DNA of 54,989 nucleotides from Stenotrophomonas_A sp036403795 (GCA_036403795.1 DASWQJ010000176.1:1-54989), one strand, 5' to 3'; counted from the first letter of the stretch, positions 23,004 to 31,885 are shown. Notes: generated by a model not told the origin, from the sequence alone. Numbers and translations are program-made.

Positions 23004-24257
23004 ATGGAAATGATGACCGGGCAGGCCCGCACAGGCGGCAATGGCCGCGCGCAAACCGTGGCGCTGGCACTGGTGACGAGCCTGTTCTTCATGTGGGGCT
23101 TGTCCTATGGCTTGCTGGACGTGTTGAACAAGCACTTCCAGGAAACGTTGCACGTTTCCCACGCGCAATCGGGCCTGCTGCAGGCGGCGTACTTCGGTGC
23201 GTACTTCCTGTGGGCCCTGCCGGCGGCCTGGCTGATGGAACGTGCCGGCTACAAGACCGGCATCCTGCTGGGCCTCGGGCTATACGCGGTGGGGGCGCTG
23301 CTGTTCGTGCCGGCCACCGCCTCGGGCAGCTATCCGATGTTCCTGTTCGCATTGTTCGTGATCGCCAGCGGCCTGGGCTGCCTGGAGACGGCGGCCAATC
23401 CCTATGTGACCGTGCTGGGGCCGGCCGAAACGTCCGAGCGCCGGTTGAATCTGTCGCAGTCGTTCAACGGGTTGGGCCAGTTCGTCGGCCCGCTGCTCGG
23501 CGGTCTGCTGTTCTTCAACCAGGCGCCCAGCGACGCGACTACTGCGGCGAGCGCCGGTGATCCGGTGCGCGCGGTCTACGTGGCCATTGCCGTGGTGGTG
23601 TTCGCCGTGGCCGTGCTGTTCTGGCGCACGACCCTGCCGGACATCCGCGAAGGCGACGATGCCCTGGGCACGGCGCGCGCCGTGCCTTTGCGCCGGCAGC
23701 GCCATTTCGTGCTGGCCGTGGTGGCGCAATTCTTCTACGTCGCCGCGCAGGTGGGCGTGGGCGCGTTCTTCATCAACTTCGTGACCCACGCTTCGGGGAC
23801 CAGCTCGCAGCGGGCTGCCCTCTTGTTGTCGATCGGCATGGTGCTGTTGCTGGTGGGCCGCTTTCTCGGCACCGCCTTGCTGTCGATCGTTCCCGCCGGC
23901 CGCCTGCTCGGTACGTACGGGGCAGCGAACGTGCTGCTGGTGCTGTTGGCCATCCTTGCGCCCTCGCCGCAGGTGGCGATCGGCGCGTTGCTGGGCGTGT
24001 TCTTCTTCATGTCGATCATGTTTCCCACGATCTTCGCCCTGGGGGTGAAGGGGTTGGGCGCCAGCACCAAGCGCGGCGCCTCCTTGTTGATCATGTCGAT
24101 CGTGGGCGGTGCGCTGGCACCGTACGTGATGGGCTTGGTGTCGGACGCGCACGGCATTGCCCAGGCGTTCTACCTTCCCGCCGGCTGCTTCGCCGTGGTG
24201 TGCTGGTACGGCTTCGTCGGCAGCCGCCGGATCGAAGCGGATCCCTCGCGCGGCTAA
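23004..24257 (+). CDS. fucP: L-fucose:H+ symporter (MFS)
   Basis: This 417-residue twelve-helix major-facilitator transporter is of the FucP branch. FFMWGLSYGLLDVLNKHF in helix 1 carries the conserved Asp, and GCLETAANPYVTVLG carries the Glu equivalent to E. coli Glu135, both needed for proton-coupled fucose uptake. GAYFLWALPAAWLMERAGYKTG is the family-typical loop. Length fits (E. coli 438). A 127-bp gap separates it from the dehydrogenase, so an internal promoter is possible. The ribosome-binding site is AGGGGAAAA. Confidence 0.9.
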   Translation: MEMMTGQARTGGNGRAQTVALALVTSLFFMWGLSYGLLDVLNKHFQETLHVSHAQSGLLQAAYFGAYFLWALPAAWLMERAGYKTGILLGLGLYAVGALLFVPATASGSYPMFLFALFVIASGLGCLETAANPYVTVLGPAETSERRLNLSQSFNGLGQFVGPLLGGLLFFNQAPSDATTAASAGDPVRAVYVAIAVVVFAVAVLFWRTTLPDIREGDDALGTARAVPLRRQRHFVLAVVAQFFYVAAQVGVGAFFINFVTHASGTSSQRAALLLSIGMVLLLVGRFLGTALLSIVPAGRLLGTYGAANVLLVLLAILAPSPQVAIGALLGVFFFMSIMFPTIFALGVKGLGASTKRGASLLIMSIVGGALAPYVMGLVSDAHGIAQAFYLPAGCFAVVCWYGFVGSRRIEADPSRG

Positions 24258-24267
24258 GATAGACCGA

Positions 24268-24291
24268 CCCGACAACGACCCCGACAACGAC
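24268..24291. repeat. Perfect 12-bp tandem duplication before the regulator
   Basis: Two perfect head-to-tail copies of CCCGACAACGAC lie between fucP and the GntR gene, ending six bases before its ATG. They occupy the place of the ribosome-binding site. Confidence 0.7.
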
Positions 24292-24297
24292 GACCCG

Positions 24298-25038
24298 ATG
24301 CCGATCCAGGCCATCCAGAACCGCCGCTTGTACCTGCAGATCGCCGACCAGTTGCGCGGGGCGATCGGCCGTGGCGAGTATCCCGCGGGCAGTCACTTGC
24401 CGCCGGAACGCGAGCTGTCACGACTGCTGGGCGTGAGCCGCACCTCCGTGCGCGAAGCGCTGATTGCGCTCGAGGTCGGCGGCCTGGTGCGGGTCAGGGT
24501 GGGCAGCGGCGTGGAAGTGCTGGCCAATGGCGAGTCGGCGCCTGCCGAAGCCGATGCCTGGCAGAGCGATCCGGAGTTGGCGGCCGAGCTCGACCTGGGG
24601 CAGGACCTGGAACGCGAAGTGCCACCGTTCGCGTTGCTCGAGGCCCGCCGGCTGGTGGAGCCGGAAGCGGCCGCACTGGCGGCCACCCATGCCTCCGAAG
24701 CGCAACTGATGGGCATCCGCGCGGCGTACGACCGCAATGTGGCCGACAATCTGGATGCTTCGCGCACACACCCCGGCGATCGCCTGTTCCACATCCGCAT
24801 CGCCGAAGCCAGCGGCAATCCGGCCTACGCCTTGTTGTTGCGCCATCTGCTGGGCCACCGCTACGGCACGCTCTTCCAGCGGCTGCAAGCGCTGTACACG
24901 CCGGCAGACATGCCGCGACGCTCCGAGTTGGAGCACCGCGCCATCCTGCAGGCCTTGGTGGCGCGTGATGCCGGCGGCGCGCGCCAGGCGATGGCGGCAC
25001 ACCTGGATACCGTGATCGCGATCTTCTCGCGCGCCTGA
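24298..25038 (+). CDS. FadR-subfamily GntR regulator of the fucose cluster
   Basis: This 246-residue transcription factor has an N-terminal winged helix (about 12-78; LPPERELSRLLGVSRTSVREAL) and a helical FCD ligand-binding domain (from about 100; EARRLVEPEAAALAA, HPGDRLFHIRIAEASGN with metal/ligand His). Regulators of this group often sense sugar acids. Being last in the fucose operon, it probably represses it and responds to fuconate or a keto-deoxy intermediate. The start is the ATG before PIQAIQN, without a Shine-Dalgarno but after a 12-bp tandem repeat. Confidence 0.88.
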   Translation: MPIQAIQNRRLYLQIADQLRGAIGRGEYPAGSHLPPERELSRLLGVSRTSVREALIALEVGGLVRVRVGSGVEVLANGESAPAEADAWQSDPELAAELDLGQDLEREVPPFALLEARRLVEPEAAALAATHASEAQLMGIRAAYDRNVADNLDASRTHPGDRLFHIRIAEASGNPAYALLLRHLLGHRYGTLFQRLQALYTPADMPRRSELEHRAILQALVARDAGGARQAMAAHLDTVIAIFSRA

Positions 25039-25120
25039 TCCGGGCCGCTGCGACATCGGGTCACGTCCCGGCCAGCGGCCGAGTTCTTGGAATGACGCCG
25101 GTTGTCCCGGAATCCACGTA

Positions 25121-25240
25121 ATGAAAATTCGTGCCAGCGTATGCCTGCTGGTCATCATGATGGCATTCGCACCCGCCGCCGCCCGAAGTTGCGCGGTCGA
25201 TGTGGCCGGCACCGACCAGATGCGCTTCGACAAGACGGAC
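25121..25240 (+). pseudogene. Truncated azurin (5' remnant)
   Basis: An intact ribosome-binding site (GGAA), ATG and signal peptide (MKIRASVCLLVIMMAFAPAAA) are followed by SCAVDVAGTDQMRFDKTD, which matches the N-terminus of mature azurin, a periplasmic blue-copper electron carrier. Resemblance stops after codon 40, two bases before the stop codon of the convergent hemL gene. Beyond it the frame runs through antisense hemL sequence and resembles nothing. All copper ligands (normally later in azurin) are missing, so the product would be non-functional. A deletion appears to have removed the rest of the gene up to hemL. Confidence 0.75.
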
Positions 25241-25242
25241 GC

Positions 25243-26535
25243 TCAGCCGGCTGCCACGACCTGGAATGCCTCGTGTGCGGCCTGCACGGTGGCGTCGATC
25301 ACGCGCGCGTCGTGGGCACTGGAGACAAAGCCGGCCTCGTACGCCGACGGCGCCAGGAATACGCCGCGATCCAGCATGGCGTGGAAGAAACGATTGAAGG
25401 CCGGGATGTCGCAAGCGACAGCCTGCTCATAACGGGTGACCTTTTCGTTGGTGAAGAACAGGCCGAACATCGCACCGACGCGATTGGTCGTCACCGCTAC
25501 GCCCGCTTCGCCAGCCGCTGCCTCCAACCCTTCGCAGAGCCTGGCGGTCGTCTCATCGAGATCGCGATGGAAATTCGGCGCCTGGACCAGTTGCAACATC
25601 GCCAGGCCCGCGGCCATCGCCACCGGGTTTCCGCTCAGCGTGCCCGCCTGGTAGATCGGGCCGGCCGGTGCGATCTGCGACATCAGGTCGGCGCGGCCGC
25701 CGTAGGCGCCCACCGGCATGCCGCCGCCAATGATCTTGCCAAACGTGGTCAGGTCCGGGGTGACGCCGTAATGCGCCTGCGCGCCGCCCAGTGCCACGCG
25801 GAATCCGGTCATCACTTCGTCGAAGATCAGCACGGTGCCGTGGCGCGTGCACAATTCGCGCAGGTGTTCCAGATAACCCGGCAGCGGCGGGATGCAGTTG
25901 GCGTTGCCGACCACCGGCTCGATGATCAGCGCGGCGATCTCCGGGCCGATGCGGTCGAACAGCTCGGTGGCACCGTCGAAGTCGTTGAAGCTCAGCGTGG
26001 CGGTCAGCTCGCTCAGGCCGGCGGGAACGCCGGGCGAATTGGGCACGCCCAAGGTCAACATGCCGCTGCCGGCCTTGACCAGGAACGAGTCGCCGTGGCC
26101 GTGATAGCAGCCCTCGAACTTGACGATGCGATTGCGCCCGGTGGCGCCGCGGGCCAGGCGCACCGCCGACAGCGTGGCTTCGGTGCCCGAATTGACCATG
26201 CGCACCATTTCGCACGAGGGCACCAGCGAGGTGATGGTTTCGGCCATCGTGACCTCGGCCGGACACGGTGCGCCGTAGGACAAGCCATTGCGCACGGCGC
26301 GTTCGACCGCTTCGCGGACCGCCGGGTGATTGTGCCCGGCGATCATCGGTCCCCAGGAGCCGACGTAATCGATGTAGCGGTTGTCGTCGACGTCGTAGAG
26401 ATAGGCGCCATCGGCGCGCTGCACGAAGAACGGTTCGCCGCCGACGGATCGGAAGGCGCGGACCGGTGAGTTGACGCCGCCGGGAATCAATTGCTGGGCG
26501 CGGGAGAACAGGGTGTGTGAGCGGTCGTGGTTCAT
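25243..26535 (-). CDS. hemL: Glutamate-1-semialdehyde 2,1-aminomutase
   Basis: This 430-residue PLP enzyme converts glutamate-1-semialdehyde to 5-aminolevulinate in the C5 haem pathway. Motifs are LIPGGVNSPVRAFRSVGG at the N-terminus, MVNSGTEATLSAVRLARG, CYHGHGDSFLVKAGSG, IFDEVMTGFR, and TTFGKIIGGGMPVGAYGG with the PLP Lys. Length fits E. coli HemL (426). The start is the ATG before NHDRSHTLF; 18 further in-frame residues upstream are not family-like. Fifty bases downstream of thiE on the same strand. Its 3' end abuts the azurin remnant. Confidence 0.97.
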   Translation of the reverse strand: MNHDRSHTLFSRAQQLIPGGVNSPVRAFRSVGGEPFFVQRADGAYLYDVDDNRYIDYVGSWGPMIAGHNHPAVREAVERAVRNGLSYGAPCPAEVTMAETITSLVPSCEMVRMVNSGTEATLSAVRLARGATGRNRIVKFEGCYHGHGDSFLVKAGSGMLTLGVPNSPGVPAGLSELTATLSFNDFDGATELFDRIGPEIAALIIEPVVGNANCIPPLPGYLEHLRELCTRHGTVLIFDEVMTGFRVALGGAQAHYGVTPDLTTFGKIIGGGMPVGAYGGRADLMSQIAPAGPIYQAGTLSGNPVAMAAGLAMLQLVQAPNFHRDLDETTARLCEGLEAAAGEAGVAVTTNRVGAMFGLFFTNEKVTRYEQAVACDIPAFNRFFHAMLDRGVFLAPSAYEAGFVSSAHDARVIDATVQAAHEAFQVVAAG

Positions 26536-26585
26536 GGTGGGTCCGTGCAGGGGGACGTGCGGCCCAAAGCCGTTGCCCGGGAGGT

Positions 26586-27209
26586 TCAAAGTTCGAAACA
26601 GTCGCGATAGGCGTGCAGGGCCGCCAGCGGATCGGGCGCCGAATACACGCCGCTGATCACCGCCAGCAGGTCTGCGCCGGCCCGGACTAGTGCGCGACCA
26701 TTGTCCGGGGTGATGCCGCCGATCGCCACCCGCGGCAGGTCGAGTGTTGCAGCGGCACTCAGCAGCTGGGCGCCGGCCTGGCGGGTGTTCTGCTTGCTGC
26801 GGCTGGGAAAGAAAGCCCCGAAGGCGACGTAGCTGGCGCCGGCCGCGGCGGCACGCTGCGCCAATTCGATCTGGTCGTAGCAGGAGGCGCCGATGATCGC
26901 CGCGTGGCCCAGCAAGGCGCGCGCGGCCGGGATGTCTTCATCCTCTTCGCCCAGGTGTACACCGGCCGCGCCAACGGCCTGCGCCAATGCCGGAGTGTCG
27001 TTCACGATCAAGGGGACGCCGTGGGCTGCACACAGCGTCTGCAGCGCGCCGGCCTGTTCACGTCGCGTGGCCGCGTCGACGGCCTTGTTGCGGTATTGCA
27101 GCCAGGTGATGCCGGCCAGCAGGGGGGCGGTACGGGCGAGCAGGCGCGCGGTGTCCGGTTCGTCCGGAGTGATGAGGTAGACACCGCGCGGTGTGGAGAG
27201 GGTGGTCAT
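26586..27209 (-). CDS. thiE: Thiamine-phosphate synthase
   Basis: This 207-residue TIM-barrel enzyme couples HMP-pyrophosphate with the thiazole phosphate to give thiamine phosphate and releases PPi. Motifs are WLQYRNKA, LIVNDTPALA, GVHLGEEDED, IIGASCYD, YVAFGAFFPSRSK, VAIGGITPDNG and GADLLAVISG. Length fits E. coli ThiE (211). GGAAG precedes the ATG. No TPP-riboswitch core sequences are visible in the 70 bp separating it from the divergent rubredoxin gene. Confidence 0.95.
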   Translation of the reverse strand: MTTLSTPRGVYLITPDEPDTARLLARTAPLLAGITWLQYRNKAVDAATRREQAGALQTLCAAHGVPLIVNDTPALAQAVGAAGVHLGEEDEDIPAARALLGHAAIIGASCYDQIELAQRAAAAGASYVAFGAFFPSRSKQNTRQAGAQLLSAAATLDLPRVAIGGITPDNGRALVRAGADLLAVISGVYSAPDPLAALHAYRDCFEL

Positions 27210-27279
27210 GGGCAGCTTCCGGTACGCGGGGCGGGGTGGGAGAATGCAGGCAGGCCCGACGATTCAATCTGATTATCCG

Positions 27280-27471
27280 ATGAGCGACACGACTGAGACC
27301 ATTTACCGTTCCTGGATGTGTGTGGTGTGTGGCTTCGTCTACAACGAAGTGGACGGACTGCCCGAGGAGGGCATTGCGCCTGGCACGCGGTGGGAGGACA
27401 TCCCCGAGACGTGGACTTGCCCGGACTGCGGGGTCACCAAGGACGACTTCGAGATGGTGGAGCTGGACTGA
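27280..27471 (+). CDS. Rubredoxin
   Basis: This 63-residue one-domain iron protein is a one-electron carrier. The FeS4 site is Cys14-x2-Cys17 (CVVCGFVYNE) and Cys47-x2-Cys50 (CPDCGVTKDDFE), and the conserved stretch GTRWEDIPETWTCP is present. The start is the ATG in front of SDTTETIYRSW. Partner enzymes such as alkane hydroxylase or rubredoxin reductase are not in the window. Divergent from thiE by 70 bp. Confidence 0.95.
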   Translation: MSDTTETIYRSWMCVVCGFVYNEVDGLPEEGIAPGTRWEDIPETWTCPDCGVTKDDFEMVELD

Positions 27472-27680
27472 TCGGCGCTTGCCGGGTCCGTATTCGGGAT
27501 GTCGCCTGGGGATGCCCGGGCGGGTCGCGAGCCGCCCTGGAGGGGTTTCGCGGCCGCGCTGTTCGCTACCGGGCGCGGGAGCCCGTCCAGGGCCGCCGTG
27601 AGGCCTTCTGTATCTGATGCCCGGAGTTTGATGATGTCGCGCGCGAGTCCGGGATGGGACCGCGACGCGACCGGCCGGCT

Positions 27681-28526
27681 TCAGTGCGCGCGCCAGGCTT
27701 CGTGGCTCAGATCGACCAGGTGATCGCGGATGGCGTGGGCATCGCGCGCGTCGGGGTTGAGTTGGAGATAGCGCGCCAGGTCGCGGCGAGCGCCGGCGCG
27801 GTGCTCCAGCTGGAGGTAGGCCAGGCCGCGATCGCGCAGTGCTTCTGCCTGGTCGGGAATCAGCTTGAGCACGCGATCTGCGCTACGCGCGGCGCGGTCC
27901 CACTGGCCATCGTCGGCGTAGACGCCGTGCAGGTTGCGCAGGATGCGAACCAGGATCGCGCGGTTGGGGGCGGGATCGAGGATCTGCAACAAGGCGCGAT
28001 CGTCCGGGGTCTCTCCGCCCAGGTGGGGACGGGCACGTTCACGCAGCTCATCCACGCCTAGTGGGCGGCCACCATTGAACGGATCCATCACCAGCAGGCC
28101 GCCATCGACCGGCAGGCGCACCAGGAAGTGGCCGGGAAAGGAAACGCCATCCAGCGGAATACCCAACCGCCGGGCAACCTCGATCTGCACCATCGCCAGT
28201 GAAATCGGGTTGCCGAGTCGGCGTTCGAAGACCTGATTGATGTAGCTGTTGCGGGGGTCGTAATACTTGTCGTGGTCGCCGGCATAACCGACTTCGTCGA
28301 AGAGGTGGCGGTTCACCGCCGCCATCTTCAGCGGCCAAAGTTCGATCTTGTCCACTTCGGCCCGCAGGTGCTCGACGTGGCCCTGCACGAGCGTGTCGTA
28401 CAGGTCTGCATCCAGGCCGGGGTATTCGTCGCGCGCGATCAGCAGTGCCGTGGACAACAACGGAATCGCGTCGTCCTCGACATTCGCGAGGGCGTTCCAG
28501 CCGGGCAATGTGAGATGTTCCCCCAT
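27681..28526 (-). CDS. SirB1-family transglutaminase-like/TPR protein
   Basis: This 281-residue protein is of the SirB1 (UPF0162) type. The N-terminal half carries a transglutaminase-like fold (YYDPRNSYINQVFERRLGNP, ISLAMVQIEVARRLGIPLDG, FPGHFLVRLP). The C-terminal part contains tetratricopeptide-like helices (QWDRAARSADRVLKLIPDQ, ALRDRGLAYLQLEHRAGARR). The family's molecular role is unsettled. The start is the ATG before GEHLTLPGW; a longer frame to 28748 is low-complexity. Downstream of DUF192 on the same strand. Confidence 0.88.
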   Translation of the reverse strand: MGEHLTLPGWNALANVEDDAIPLLSTALLIARDEYPGLDADLYDTLVQGHVEHLRAEVDKIELWPLKMAAVNRHLFDEVGYAGDHDKYYDPRNSYINQVFERRLGNPISLAMVQIEVARRLGIPLDGVSFPGHFLVRLPVDGGLLVMDPFNGGRPLGVDELRERARPHLGGETPDDRALLQILDPAPNRAILVRILRNLHGVYADDGQWDRAARSADRVLKLIPDQAEALRDRGLAYLQLEHRAGARRDLARYLQLNPDARDAHAIRDHLVDLSHEAWRAH

Positions 28527-28600
28527 GGCCCAAGACTGGAGGCAAATGCGCACAGGTTCAAGTCCGGCAGACCCCGACGGCGATGTCGGGGTGCGGGCGT

Positions 28601-29050
28601 TCAGCGCAGCGGCGGGATGCCTGGTCCGAAGGTGAGCGCGGCGCCATCCTTCAGCGCCAGTCGTGCTGCCTGGCCGGCGTTTAGCTCCAATACGTACCGG
28701 GCCGGCGCGCGGCTCGGATACGGCGGGCAGGCGTCGCCTGCCGAGCACGGCGGCACGTCGCGCTGTTGGGATACCAGTCGGCGCTGTTCATCGAAATAAA
28801 GGATGTCGAGCGGAATCTTGGTGTTCTTCATCCAGTACGCCTGCAGTTCCTGGCGGTCATGGATGAACAGCATGCCGTGATCGGCGGCCATCTCATCGCG
28901 GAACATCAGTCCACGCGCGCGACTGGCATCGTCGTGGGCCACTTCGACCTCGTAGCGCTGGCCAGCCAGTTCCACCCATTGGCCGCCGGCGCTGGCGCAG
29001 CCACTGAGCGCAAACAGAGACGCGAGTGCGAGCAGGCGAAGCAGCTTCAT
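28601..29050 (-). CDS. DUF192 lipoprotein
   Basis: This 149-residue protein has a lipoprotein signal (MKLLRLLALASLFALSGCAS, lipobox LSGC) followed by a DUF192 domain: VELAGQRYEVEVAHDDASRA, RGLMFRDEMAADHGMLFIHD, YWMKNTKIPLDILYFDEQRR and a C-terminal YVLELNAGQAARLALKDG. It is predicted to be anchored to a membrane on the periplasmic side. Function of DUF192 is unknown. It may share a transcript with rpiA upstream (74-bp gap) and the SirB1-like gene downstream. Confidence 0.9.
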   Translation of the reverse strand: MKLLRLLALASLFALSGCASAGGQWVELAGQRYEVEVAHDDASRARGLMFRDEMAADHGMLFIHDRQELQAYWMKNTKIPLDILYFDEQRRLVSQQRDVPPCSAGDACPPYPSRAPARYVLELNAGQAARLALKDGAALTFGPGIPPLR

Positions 29051-29124
29051 GGCGATTCCGGTGCGAAAGGGTGGGCGAACCTTGGGTCAAGCCCGCGATG
29101 CCGTCAAGCAGCGCGGGCGGCCAC

Positions 29125-29772
29125 TCACAGGACGCGGGGCGGCTCGCCGCCGATGATCACCACGTCCGCACGTCGGCGGGCAAACAGGCCAACGCAGACC
29201 ACGCCGGGTATCTGGTTGAGTTCCCGTTCCAGTGCCACCGGATCGGTAATCTCCAGGTGGTGGATGTCGATGACCATGTTGCCGTTGTCGGTGACCACCC
29301 CTTCACGCCATGCCGGCTGGCCGCCGGTGCGTTCCAGGATCTGCCGTGCCACCAGGCTGCGGGCCATGGGGATCACCTCGATGGGCAAGGGGAACTTGCC
29401 CAGCACCGGCACCTGCTTGCTCGGGTCGATGATGCAGACAAAACGCTCGCTGGCCTCGGCGATGATCTTCTCGCGGGTGAGCGCGGCACCGCCGCCCTTG
29501 ATCAGGCACTTGCCCGGATCGCATTCGTCGGCGCCATCCACGTACAGCGACAGCTTGCCGGTGTGATTGAGGTCCAGCACCTCGATACCGTGCCCGCGCA
29601 ATCGTTGCGTGCTCTGCTCGGAGCTTGAGACGGCGGCCTTGATGCGATGTCCGATGCGGCCCAGCGCGTCAATGAAATAGGCGACCGTAGAGCCGGTGCC
29701 CACGCCGACGATCATGCCGTCTTCAACGAATTCGATGGCCTTTTCGGCGGCCAGCCGCTTGGCTTCTGACAT
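29125..29772 (-). CDS. rpiA: Ribose-5-phosphate isomerase A
   Basis: This 215-residue cytosolic enzyme interconverts ribose 5-phosphate and ribulose 5-phosphate in the pentose phosphate pathway. Motifs are VGVGTGSTVAYFIDAL (phosphate loop), SSSEQST, YVDGADECDPGKCLIKGGGAA with catalytic Asp, and EKIIAEASERFVCIIDPSK. Length fits E. coli RpiA (219). The start is the ATG before SEAKRLAAEKA; residues further upstream in frame overlap the EVE gene and are not family-like. Confidence 0.96.
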   Translation of the reverse strand: MSEAKRLAAEKAIEFVEDGMIVGVGTGSTVAYFIDALGRIGHRIKAAVSSSEQSTQRLRGHGIEVLDLNHTGKLSLYVDGADECDPGKCLIKGGGAALTREKIIAEASERFVCIIDPSKQVPVLGKFPLPIEVIPMARSLVARQILERTGGQPAWREGVVTDNGNMVIDIHHLEITDPVALERELNQIPGVVCVGLFARRRADVVIIGGEPPRVL

Positions 29773-29821
29773 GGGAAGGGCTGCTTTGCGGAGGTTGGGT
29801 TGAGGGGGCGGCGCGGCGCGT

Positions 29822-30288
<467 letters not shown>

Positions 30289-30292
<4 letters not shown>

Positions 30293-30879
30293 GCGGGAGA
30301 GGTATCGCTCGTAAAGGTGGCCAGTTCGGTGCAGATCGCGTCCACCGGCACATCCCAGGATTCGGCCGTCAGCACGGGCACCTGTTGGACCGAGAAGCCG
30401 ACGCCGACCAACCAGGGCGGTGGCGCCTGGCGCTGGCGAAACGCGAAGCTGCGATCATACCAGCCGCCTCCCATGCCCAGCCGCCGTCCCTGCGCATCGA
30501 AACCCACGAGCGGGCAGGCCACCAGATGCATGGCTTCGGCAGGCAGCGTGTCGGCCGCCGCGACGTCCGGCTCGGGAATGCCGTAGCGATTGGTGGTCAA
30601 TGCCTGGCCCGGTCGCCACGGGGCAAAGCGCAGCACTTGTCCGTGCAGGATCGGCAAGCAATAGCGCACCGTCGCGGGTTGTTCCAGCTGCCACCGGTGC
30701 AGGCCGATTTCGCCATCCATCGCCCAGTAGCCGGCGACGAAGCCTTCGCCAGGCGCGAAAGGAAGCGCGAGCAAGCGCGCGGCCAGGGCGTCCGCTGCGG
30801 CGAGGCGGGCGGCGGCGGGCAGGGCGCGGCGCCGTTCGCGCAATTGCTGCCGCAACGTCGGTCGGTCCGGCAGGTTCAT
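30289..30879 (-). CDS. fau: 5-formyltetrahydrofolate cyclo-ligase
   Basis: This 196-residue enzyme converts 5-formyl-THF to 5,10-methenyl-THF with ATP, returning stored folate to use. Motifs are LRQQLRERRRALPA near the start, VACPLVGFDAQGRRLGMGGG and GGGWYDRSF (family GxGGGYYDR). Also called ygfA. The order zapA–6S RNA–fau is the conserved gammaproteobacterial arrangement. The start is the ATG before NLPDRPTLR; an extension upstream is not family-like. Confidence 0.94.
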
Positions 30880-31027
30880 GCGCCCAGCCCGGGGAGAAAG
30901 GGGTTCAAGAGGATCATGCAGTGGGATGCCGGCACGTCGAAGCGATAACGGCCATTGAAACGTTTTCGATGGCGCGATGCACGCGTCGCGCCGCAGGCCT
31001 GGTGCGCTGACCAGCGGCAGGCCGCGC

Positions 31028-31064
31028 AAAAAACAAACGCGACGCCCCGAGGGACGTCGCGTTT
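31028..31064 (-). terminator. Intrinsic terminator after 6S RNA
   Basis: A 10-bp stem (31035-31044 with 31055-31064) with an inner GC extension is followed by GTTTTTT-type sequence on the minus strand (T-run 31028-31033). It lies about ten bases beyond the 6S RNA closing stem and 149 bases before fau, so much of the 6S transcription should stop here. Confidence 0.85.
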
Positions 31065-31072
31065 GCGGAATA

Positions 31073-31261
31073 TTGCATTCTCCGCGGTGACGATGCGTGC
31101 GAAACGACCTTGAACCCGGGGTTCAAGTGGGAACGCTGGGAGGCCATCAGGCTTTCCGCTGCAAGGCAGACATGCACACCCGGCTTCGTCGCGCCCCCGT
31201 GGTCGTAATTAAGGGACAAGGTGAATGTTTGCACACGCCGTCGTTCACAGCAGAGAACGCG
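31073..31261 (-). ncRNA. ssrS: 6S RNA
   Basis: This is the sigma70-RNA-polymerase-binding regulatory RNA, recognised by three things. First, the near-palindrome CTTGAACCCGGGGTTCAAG at 31109-31127, a hallmark of the 3' half of gammaproteobacterial 6S RNA. Second, complementary ends that form the closing stem (GCGTTCTCTGC with GCGGAGAATGC, 31085-31075). Third, its place between zapA and fau. The length of about 189 nt fits. Exact ends are estimated from the promoter and the closing stem. Confidence 0.88.
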
Positions 31262-31267
31262 TCGCCA

Positions 31268-31273
31268 TTATAG
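31268..31273 (-). promoter_or_regulatory. 6S RNA promoter -10 (TATAAT)
   Basis: A consensus TATAAT on the minus strand sits seven bases upstream of the predicted 5' end of 6S RNA. The -35 region is GC-rich with no clear consensus. Confidence 0.6.
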
Positions 31274-31357
31274 CCAGTGCGAGCTCGCCCGCCAGTGCAT
31301 CCGTCGATTTAGCGTTCCCCGGGAATTCATTTTTATGATCGGAGTGCGTATTCCGCT

Positions 31358-31660
31358 TCAACGAGGCGTATCGCCGACCGTGTCCAGGCGACGGTTGAGA
31401 TCCTGCAGCGTGCGCGCCAGCTCCCGGTTCTGCCTGGCCTGTTCGTCGCGCAGTTGCTGCAATTCATGCGCCAGGTTCAGGGCCGCGAGCACGGCCAGGC
31501 GATCCAGCGCGACCATGCGGTTGGTGCCGCGGATCTCACGCATCCGTGCGTCCAGCAGGCGGGCAGCCGCCGCCAGGCTGTCACGCTCGTCGCCAGTGAC
31601 GCCGACCGTGTATTCGCGGTCCAGGATGCGCACGCTGACCGGTTCGTTGCCTTGGCTCAC
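31358..31660 (-). CDS. zapA: Cell division protein ZapA
   Basis: This 100-residue FtsZ-ring stabiliser has the N-terminal strand motif VSVRILDREYTVGV and GDERDSLAAAARLLDARMREIRG. A C-terminal coiled coil (AHELQQLRDEQARQNRELARTLQDLNRRLD) mediates tetramer formation. The start is GTG, and its GTGA overlaps the stop of the upstream coiled-coil gene, so the pair is translationally coupled. Upstream of 6S RNA, as in other gammaproteobacteria. Confidence 0.93.
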   Translation of the reverse strand: MSQGNEPVSVRILDREYTVGVTGDERDSLAAAARLLDARMREIRGTNRMVALDRLAVLAALNLAHELQQLRDEQARQNRELARTLQDLNRRLDTVGDTPR

Positions 31661-31878
31661 GTGTGCTGCTCCAGCGACTTCAGCCGCACGATCATCGCTT
31701 CGACCCGTGAGCGGGCCTGTTCGTTCTTGGTCAGCAGCTGGGCACGTTCACCGATCAGCTGTTCCTGCTGGTGGCGCAGGCTGCGGTTTTCGTCGGACAG
31801 GCGCTGGGTGCGTTCGACCAGGGCCTCGACGCGGGCGGCGAGGGCACGCAGTTCGGCGAGAGATTCGGTCGGTTCCAT
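31657..31878 (-). CDS. Short ZapB-like coiled-coil protein
   Basis: This 73-residue, almost wholly coiled-coil protein (LRALAARVEALVERTQRL, NRSLRHQQEQLIGERAQLL) is of the TIGR02449 type that commonly precedes zapA. It may act with ZapA at the division site, as ZapB does, but homology to ZapB is not certain. I used the ATG at 31878; an in-frame GTG lies two codons upstream. A promoter-like pair ends seven bases before the ATG, leaving almost no leader. Confidence 0.85.
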   Translation of the reverse strand: MEPTESLAELRALAARVEALVERTQRLSDENRSLRHQQEQLIGERAQLLTKNEQARSRVEAMIVRLKSLEQHT

Positions 31879-31885
31879 GCCCACA

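Noticed and set aside
25241..25432. Full 103-codon frame starting at the azurin ATG taken as a real protein
   Set aside because: After codon 40 the frame is antisense to the hemL 3' end and resembles nothing; only the first 40 codons are azurin-like.
27210..27279. TPP riboswitch upstream of thiE
   Set aside because: The gap to the divergent rubredoxin gene is only 70 bp and lacks the conserved CUGAGA and ACCUG core elements.
27472..27680. Small gene between rubredoxin and the SirB1-like gene
   Set aside because: A 74-codon frame exists but has Arg/Ala/Ser-rich composition, no ribosome-binding site and overlaps the end of the SirB1-like gene; I see nothing else there.
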